DNA of 18,641 nucleotides from an uncultured Porphyromonas sp. (GTDB lineage: Bacteria > Bacteroidota > Bacteroidia > Bacteroidales > Porphyromonadaceae). Positions 15,213-18,641 of the stretch are shown in pieces (position 1 is the stretch's first letter; each line of letters begins with the position of its first letter). The position numbers and the translations under genes were made by a program. The notes below the pieces were generated by a model. That model searched no databases. It was not told the origin of the DNA and was given only the letters and a program-made list of their open reading frames with translations. The stretch lies in the NCBI GenBank assembly GCA_943912835.1, contig CALTVJ010000033.1, forward strand, positions 1-18,641, read 5' to 3'.

Positions 15213-15953
15213 ATGAAACAAACAACTTACAAGCCTATGAAAGGATTTGCAAATTATGTTATCGCAGAGAATGAACAACTAGAGCATGAGCTAACGATTG
15301 ATTTTGAGTGTCTCCACAGATCGCTCAGACCTTACGAGTACCTAGTGGCAGAGGGGTATGGTATCAATCCCATGGCGCATTCGACTGTCAGATTTAAGGA
15401 GTTGTATGACGAGCTCAATTTGGTCTTAGAGAATGAGCGACAAGCACAGATATTCATTAGAAAAATGGCAGAGCAAGGCTACATCGCTCTCTGTCCTGCC
15501 AACAAAGATTATCATCGTCTCTGGCGTGGTCAAGCAGACCGATATACGCCCTCGGTGGTCTTTGTGAAGGGACCTTTGATGTTACTGTCTGATGGTAGCC
15601 CACGCTACTTTGCCTATGAGGAAGATAATACGCTCATAGAGAATCGGGATGAAGATATATCTGTTTATAGCCTAAGCACGCAGAGAGCCCTATTGCAGAG
15701 TGTGAGCCTAGATGGACTCTGTATAGTTACAGCGAAGCTATCAGACTGGTTCGCACTCTCTGTCAGTGTCGAGGGCAAAGCCCTAAGGCGTAAACTACAA
15801 GAGGCATGTGCTTTGGTCGTGCTATTTAGTGACCAGAGTGCACGAGAGGAAATCTATCGTAGCGACACGGAGTTAGCACTCAAAATCTGTGATAACCATC
15901 GTTTAACGCCTAAACAAATCAGAGTTATTGGCGAGGGTATTCGCCAGCGATGA
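15213..15953 (+). CDS. Protein of unknown function, divergent from the WYL regulator
   Basis: I do not recognise this 246-residue protein. It looks soluble and cytoplasmic: there is no signal peptide and no membrane segment. The N-terminal half is helical and charged (about 20-95). The middle has alternating hydrophobic stretches (YTPSVVFVKGPLMLLS, about 111-126), and the C-terminus is helical and ends in LTPKQIRVIGEGIRQR. No Walker, nuclease or zinc-binding motif is evident. The start is uncertain: ATG at 15213 is 7 nt after a -7 element, while ATG at 15237 (M9) would allow a normal short leader. The neighbouring WYL regulator and the operator-like repeat suggest regulated expression. No clear terminator follows; the next 301 nt hold the structured element at 16082-16220. 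Confidence 0.8.
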   Translation: MKQTTYKPMKGFANYVIAENEQLEHELTIDFECLHRSLRPYEYLVAEGYGINPMAHSTVRFKELYDELNLVLENERQAQIFIRKMAEQGYIALCPANKDYHRLWRGQADRYTPSVVFVKGPLMLLSDGSPRYFAYEEDNTLIENRDEDISVYSLSTQRALLQSVSLDGLCIVTAKLSDWFALSVSVEGKALRRKLQEACALVVLFSDQSAREEIYRSDTELALKICDNHRLTPKQIRVIGEGIRQR

Positions 15954-16022
15954 AATATGAATATTGGGAGCTAACCTTTTGACCTATGGACGGCTGTATC
16001 GTATGGATTTCTGAAAGATTTA

Positions 16023-16030
16023 TATCTTTA
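16023..16030 (+). promoter_or_regulatory. Weak promoter-like -7 element before the structured leader
   Basis: TATCTTTA differs from TAnnTTTG in the last base only, and no good TTG lies upstream. If used, it would start a transcript near 16037 covering the whole structured element and the gene at 16255. Confidence 0.3.
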
Positions 16031-16081
16031 CAGCGTATTCTCTGAATACTGGAACGTTGCGCATATTCTTCCGACGGTGAA

Positions 16082-16220
16082 TCGTGAGAAAATTCTAATG
16101 GGAAGAGGAATAGTGTGGTGGCTCCACGTCCATAGGCGTGGGGTTGCTTCCTATACTTTTCCCGAGGCCATTCTCACGAGCCCACCATCGAAGTATAGTG
16201 TAGGTAGCCCCACGTTTTTT
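16082..16220 (+). ncRNA. Candidate attenuator or structured leader RNA
   Basis: Three related units lie in direct, inverted, direct order: A (16110-16128), A' (16137-16156) and A'' (16195-16214). A' pairs with A'' as an 11-bp stem (16137-16147 with 16204-16214, G-U pairs included) plus CTATACTT (16151-16158) with AAGTATAG (16191-16198). This is followed at once by TTTTTT (16215-16220), which looks like an intrinsic terminator. A' can instead pair with A through a 7-bp core (16122-16128 with 16137-16143) extendable to 12 bp, which would block the terminator. TCGTGAGAA (16082-16090) is complementary to TTCTCACGA (16171-16179) in the terminator loop, a possible pseudoknot. It precedes the gene at 16255 by 34 nt. 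It could alternatively be a stand-alone small RNA or a degraded repeat element. Confidence 0.6.
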
Positions 16221-16254
16221 GTATCAATGTATAACAATATAAATCAAATAACCT

Positions 16255-17685
16255 ATGGACTTTTTCAAAGAACAAGCGTACAGTAACGCACTTGATGAGC
16301 TTACAAGCAAAGCCTCTTACATCGCAGGTTTACGCAAAGTCGCAAGCATCTACAACGAGCATTATCCTCAACTATCTTTATTTAGTTTTATTGAGTCGGC
16401 ATATCTCTTAGCCAATGGCGATGCTGCGCAACTCGATAGCGCACTTCGATTGATTGAGGGGTGGCTCGAGGCTCTGCGAGACAAGCAAAGCGACTATGCC
16501 ACAAAAAGAGGATATAACAACTACCTCTCGTATTTCAGAAAGTATCGTAAGTTTTTGACGGAAGCGTGTCAAGAGGAAACTTTTGAGTTTGAAGCTCCTC
16601 AGACGAAAACGCGCAGAAAATTCTTTTACCTCTCAGAAGAATATAGAGAGTGGCTTGAAACAGAGAGCAATCTGTCATCAGACAACAGCATCAACTCTTA
16701 CCTCAGCACGCTCCGTAGTCCCAAGACCGAACAATGGCTCGGCAAGGAGGGCGTGAGCTTGCTCTACTTCAAAAACGAAGATTACAGCCCACTCTATACT
16801 CTTCATACGATTGACGAACTAACGACATTGATAGGGCGTATCACGGCGCAGATTGAGCAGAGAGGCATCGTGGAGTGCAAGACGCTCAGCGATCACCGTA
16901 GTCATATCCGTAAATACATTGCATTTTTGGAGTCTTATAGAGCTTATATCCCTGATGAAGAGGGTGAAGAGTTCCTATTGGACGAAGAAGAGACCTATGT
17001 GCCCCAAAGCAGTATAATCTCTGATTTTGCAACGCAAATGTTTGAGCAGGAAGATTTGCAACGCAAATTCTCGTTCCGTCTCAATACCCAAGACCGCTTT
17101 AATCAAAAAGATAATGCGCTCTACTATCCCATCAGTCTTGTCGCAAAACTTGCCAAACAGATTGAGGGCGGTGCAGAACAAAACAATCAGTTTATTACAG
17201 AGCAAATCAAGTCAATCAAATTTGTTGTTGATGATAAAGGCGATAGCATCACGATTGATGCCATTGACAAACTCGAGATAACTCCAGAGCGAGAAGTCTA
17301 TGTGTACAGCCAAGGGCAAAAAATGCGACTATATACTGAGTTGGCACATAGCGGGACTTACAGCCCGATGTTTGCAAGTGACATTAGCGAGGTCGTTATT
17401 GACCACAAACGTCTTATCTCGTCTATCCTTACTCAAGGCGATGCACACGAGAAGTATCCACACCTAAGCAAACTAACGAGCGAACTCAAGGCTTTGGAGC
17501 AGGCAACCTTTGGCTCTTCGACTATTGCACCCCAAGATCGTAAATATCTTTTTGCTAATGAGTATCAAGCCAGTGGCGAGGTGCTTAATAGTTATGGGCA
17601 AATACTTCGAGAGATGCTTGCTATCACACAAGAGTGCGGATTGCAAATGATGTCGGCAGAGGAGAATCGACGTAAGAAACGCTAG
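16255..17685 (+). CDS. Large protein of unknown function behind a structured leader
   Basis: I do not recognise this 476-residue protein. It is charged, mostly helical and appears cytoplasmic, without signal peptide or membrane segments. The N-terminal half contains helical stretches such as KRGYNNYLSYFRKYRKFL (about 83-100) and a similar one near 135-155, vaguely like the SAM-like DNA-binding arm of tyrosine recombinases. The catalytic R-H-R-Y set of recombinases is not apparent. A short beta-rich part lies near 325-365, and the C-terminus is basic (EENRRKKR). No helicase, nuclease or reverse transcriptase motif was found. The ATG at 16255 follows the structured leader by 34 nt, and a hairpin lies 23 nt after the stop. 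With an insertion sequence nearby, an accessory or defence role is possible but unsupported by motifs. Confidence 0.82.
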   Translation: MDFFKEQAYSNALDELTSKASYIAGLRKVASIYNEHYPQLSLFSFIESAYLLANGDAAQLDSALRLIEGWLEALRDKQSDYATKRGYNNYLSYFRKYRKFLTEACQEETFEFEAPQTKTRRKFFYLSEEYREWLETESNLSSDNSINSYLSTLRSPKTEQWLGKEGVSLLYFKNEDYSPLYTLHTIDELTTLIGRITAQIEQRGIVECKTLSDHRSHIRKYIAFLESYRAYIPDEEGEEFLLDEEETYVPQSSIISDFATQMFEQEDLQRKFSFRLNTQDRFNQKDNALYYPISLVAKLAKQIEGGAEQNNQFITEQIKSIKFVVDDKGDSITIDAIDKLEITPEREVYVYSQGQKMRLYTELAHSGTYSPMFASDISEVVIDHKRLISSILTQGDAHEKYPHLSKLTSELKALEQATFGSSTIAPQDRKYLFANEYQASGEVLNSYGQILREMLAITQECGLQMMSAEENRRKKR

Positions 17686-17708
17686 GCGAATTAACCAATT
17701 ATAAAAAA

Positions 17709-17749
17709 CAAAGGGGCTGAGGTACATTAGGTTGTCTTCAGCCCCTTTG
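17709..17749. terminator. Hairpin between the unknown gene and the outer-membrane gene
   Basis: CAAAGGGGCTGA (17709-17720) pairs perfectly with TCAGCCCCTTTG (17738-17749), 12 bp with a 17-nt loop. On the + strand it lacks a T-run, whereas on the - strand it is followed by TTTTTT. It probably ends the upstream transcript and may block - strand readthrough even better. Confidence 0.75.
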
Positions 17750-17775
17750 GAGTATTTGAGAAAGCTGTATATTTG
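17747..17775 (+). promoter_or_regulatory. Promoter of the outer-membrane protein gene
   Basis: TTG (17747-17749), an 18-nt spacer and TATATTTG (17768-17775) fit the Bacteroidota consensus. The -33 element coincides with the last bases of the preceding hairpin. The leader would be about 20 nt. Confidence 0.65.
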
Positions 17776-17802
17776 TCCTTGTTGTACCCTTGTTGATGAG
17801 TT

Positions 17803-18528
17803 ATGAGAAATGTGATTGTCAAACTACTTATGCTCTGCGGAGCGATATGCGCTCTCGTGAGCACTAGTGTGGCGCAAATACGTTTGGGCTTACAGACTAG
17901 CTTGAATATGACTAAATTTAGTAAGCTTGTGCATAGTAACTCAAGTGTTGGTCTTGGTGCTGGAGCTTTGGTGGAGCTTGGAGGCGAGCGCTCGCCATGG
18001 GTTCTTCGTTTGGAGGCCAACTGGGAGAATAGTCGTCTTGAGCTCAAGGATTACAATCTGGAGAGCTCAAGTAGCGGTTTACTTAGCTACGACTTATCGC
18101 TCGGGCATTTAATCACGCCTCTTTCTTTGGGATATCGTTTATATCTCCCTTTTACTTTGGGCACGCTTAGTCTGACGCCTCGTGTCGGTGTGTTTCGTAG
18201 ACAGGGGTTGAGTGCTAAGGGACGAATTACCTCATTTATGCTTAATACAACAGAGAGTGATACGCCTAGCATGCTGGAGATAGACCCTTATGTAGGGGCT
18301 AGTGGCGAGTCTAGTATAACATCAAAAAATCCTACGGGAGTCTACAAGTTTGAAGCCTACAACAAAGTTCACTATGGCATGTTTGTAGCTTTGGACCTTG
18401 GAGTCGGCAAACATTGGCAGGTGAGTGCGAGCTATAGATTGGGAGCGGGTAGCCCTATACAGAAAACTTCTACAGGCAAGGGTATTTATCTGAATAATGT
18501 GGATTTCGGTCTCTCTTATCGTTTCTAG
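17803..18528 (+). CDS. Outer-membrane beta-barrel protein
   Basis: This 241-residue exported protein has a signal peptide of about 25 residues (cleavage likely after TSVAQ). It then shows alternating hydrophobic/polar strands typical of a small outer-membrane barrel of the PorT/OMP_b-brl kind: IRLGLQTSLNMTKFSK, GLGAGALVELG, PLSLGYRLYLPF, LTPRVGVFR, FVALDLGVGKHWQVSASYRLG. The chain ends in DFGLSYRF, with the C-terminal phenylalanine expected for barrel assembly. A loop of about 50 residues (near 150-190) sits between strands. Its specific role is unknown; small barrels of this type in Bacteroidota are often of undefined function. It has its own promoter, and an insertion sequence begins 16 nt after its stop, leaving the gene intact. 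Confidence 0.85.
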   Translation: MRNVIVKLLMLCGAICALVSTSVAQIRLGLQTSLNMTKFSKLVHSNSSVGLGAGALVELGGERSPWVLRLEANWENSRLELKDYNLESSSSGLLSYDLSLGHLITPLSLGYRLYLPFTLGTLSLTPRVGVFRRQGLSAKGRITSFMLNTTESDTPSMLEIDPYVGASGESSITSKNPTGVYKFEAYNKVHYGMFVALDLGVGKHWQVSASYRLGAGSPIQKTSTGKGIYLNNVDFGLSYRF

Positions 18529-18568
18529 AGCGACTTATTGAGACCAGGGTAACCACATCAAAATAAGG

Positions 18569-18576
18569 TATCTTTG
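18569..18576 (+). promoter_or_regulatory. -7 element of the insertion-sequence transposase
   Basis: TATCTTTG matches TAnnTTTG and ends 5 nt before the transposase ATG. No -33 TTG is at normal spacing (the nearest is 28 nt upstream, outside the element), so expression may be weak or depend on the insertion site. Confidence 0.45.
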
Positions 18577-18581
18577 GTCTT

Positions 18582-18641
18582 ATGACTGTAGTTGATTATT
18601 TCGAAGGAGTTAAAGACCCACGCGTTATAGGTCGTTGTAAG
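18582..18641 (+). CDS. ISAs1-family-like transposase, N-terminal fragment cut by window edge
   Basis: Only the first 20 codons are present, reading MTVVDYFEGVKDPRVIGRCK. The D-Y-F-x-x-x-x-D-P-R pattern is characteristic of the N-terminus of ISAs1/H-repeat transposases, which carry a DDE catalytic domain further on. The frame is open to the end of the window. Whether the complete gene is intact cannot be judged. Confidence 0.75.
   Translation, partial: MTVVDYFEGVKDPRVIGRCK

Larger units (their letters stand above)
18545..18641 (+). mobile_element. Left end of an ISAs1-family-like insertion sequence (partial)
   Basis: CAGGGTAACC at 18545 looks like an ISAs1-type terminal inverted repeat start, 37 nt before a transposase ATG. 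The right end is outside the window, so the repeat and any target duplication cannot be confirmed. The exact left boundary is inferred. Confidence 0.6.

Noticed and set aside
16077..16286. 69-codon reading frame across the structured leader
   Set aside because: It crosses the palindromic units, overlaps the start of the 16255 gene in another frame and has no protein-like features. The RNA structure explains the sequence better.
16082..17685. Retron (structured RNA followed by reverse transcriptase)
   Set aside because: The downstream protein has no reverse transcriptase motifs such as YxDD in the proper context, so the RNA plus gene layout does not fit a retron.

Overview
The window is a Bacteroidota chromosome segment, most likely Bacteroidales and probably Porphyromonas or a close relative. 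Three things point that way: repeated promoter-like elements of the Bacteroidota type (TAnnTTTG at -7 with TTG about 18-23 nt upstream), the lack of Shine-Dalgarno sequences, and the gene content (a Bacteroidales-type SerC-SerA-DUF1015 operon and DUF2147). The genus is inferred from overall impression and was not tested by any search.

Layout. (1) 1-5301, + strand: ftsK, a MltF-like periplasmic-binding/lytic-transglycosylase protein and an orphan sensor histidine kinase form a tight cell-envelope operon with a promoter at the left edge. (2) 5302-5900, +: a small secreted DUF2147 protein with its own -7 element and terminator. (3) 6052-8441, +: pnp (polynucleotide phosphorylase) with a textbook promoter and terminator. 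(4) 8442-10368: a MATE transporter on the - strand, bracketed by two 36-nt inverted repeat copies (32/36 identical) and a palindrome-rich intergenic block. The whole unit sits between two terminators. (5) 10369-14026, -: serC, serA and a DUF1015 gene form a serine/phosphoserine operon with a strong promoter, a long terminator hairpin and a stem-loop in each spacer. (6) 14099-15953: a WYL-domain regulator (-) is divergent from an unrecognised gene (+). Between them lies an inverted repeat that looks like an operator, and the + gene may have a nearly leaderless mRNA. (7) 15954-17749, +: a gene-free 301-nt stretch holds an elaborate RNA-like structure ending in a terminator hairpin plus T6, just ahead of a large unrecognised protein gene. 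(8) 17747-18528, +: an outer-membrane beta-barrel protein whose promoter overlaps the preceding hairpin. (9) 18545-18641, +: the left end of an ISAs1-family-like insertion sequence, cut off by the window edge.

Regions 1-3 and 5 look like ordinary core genome. The accessory-looking parts are the MATE cassette (8476-10341) and the block from the WYL regulator to the insertion sequence (14099-18641). The best candidate for something undescribed is the 16082-16220 leader. It has three related sequence units in direct, inverted, direct order, so the middle unit can pair with either neighbour: one pairing makes a terminator hairpin followed by TTTTTT, and the other would prevent it. Further complementary segments could make a pseudoknot. 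This resembles a transcription attenuator, riboswitch or RNA-antitoxin architecture controlling a 476-residue protein of unknown function. All such functions are inferred from sequence reading alone.
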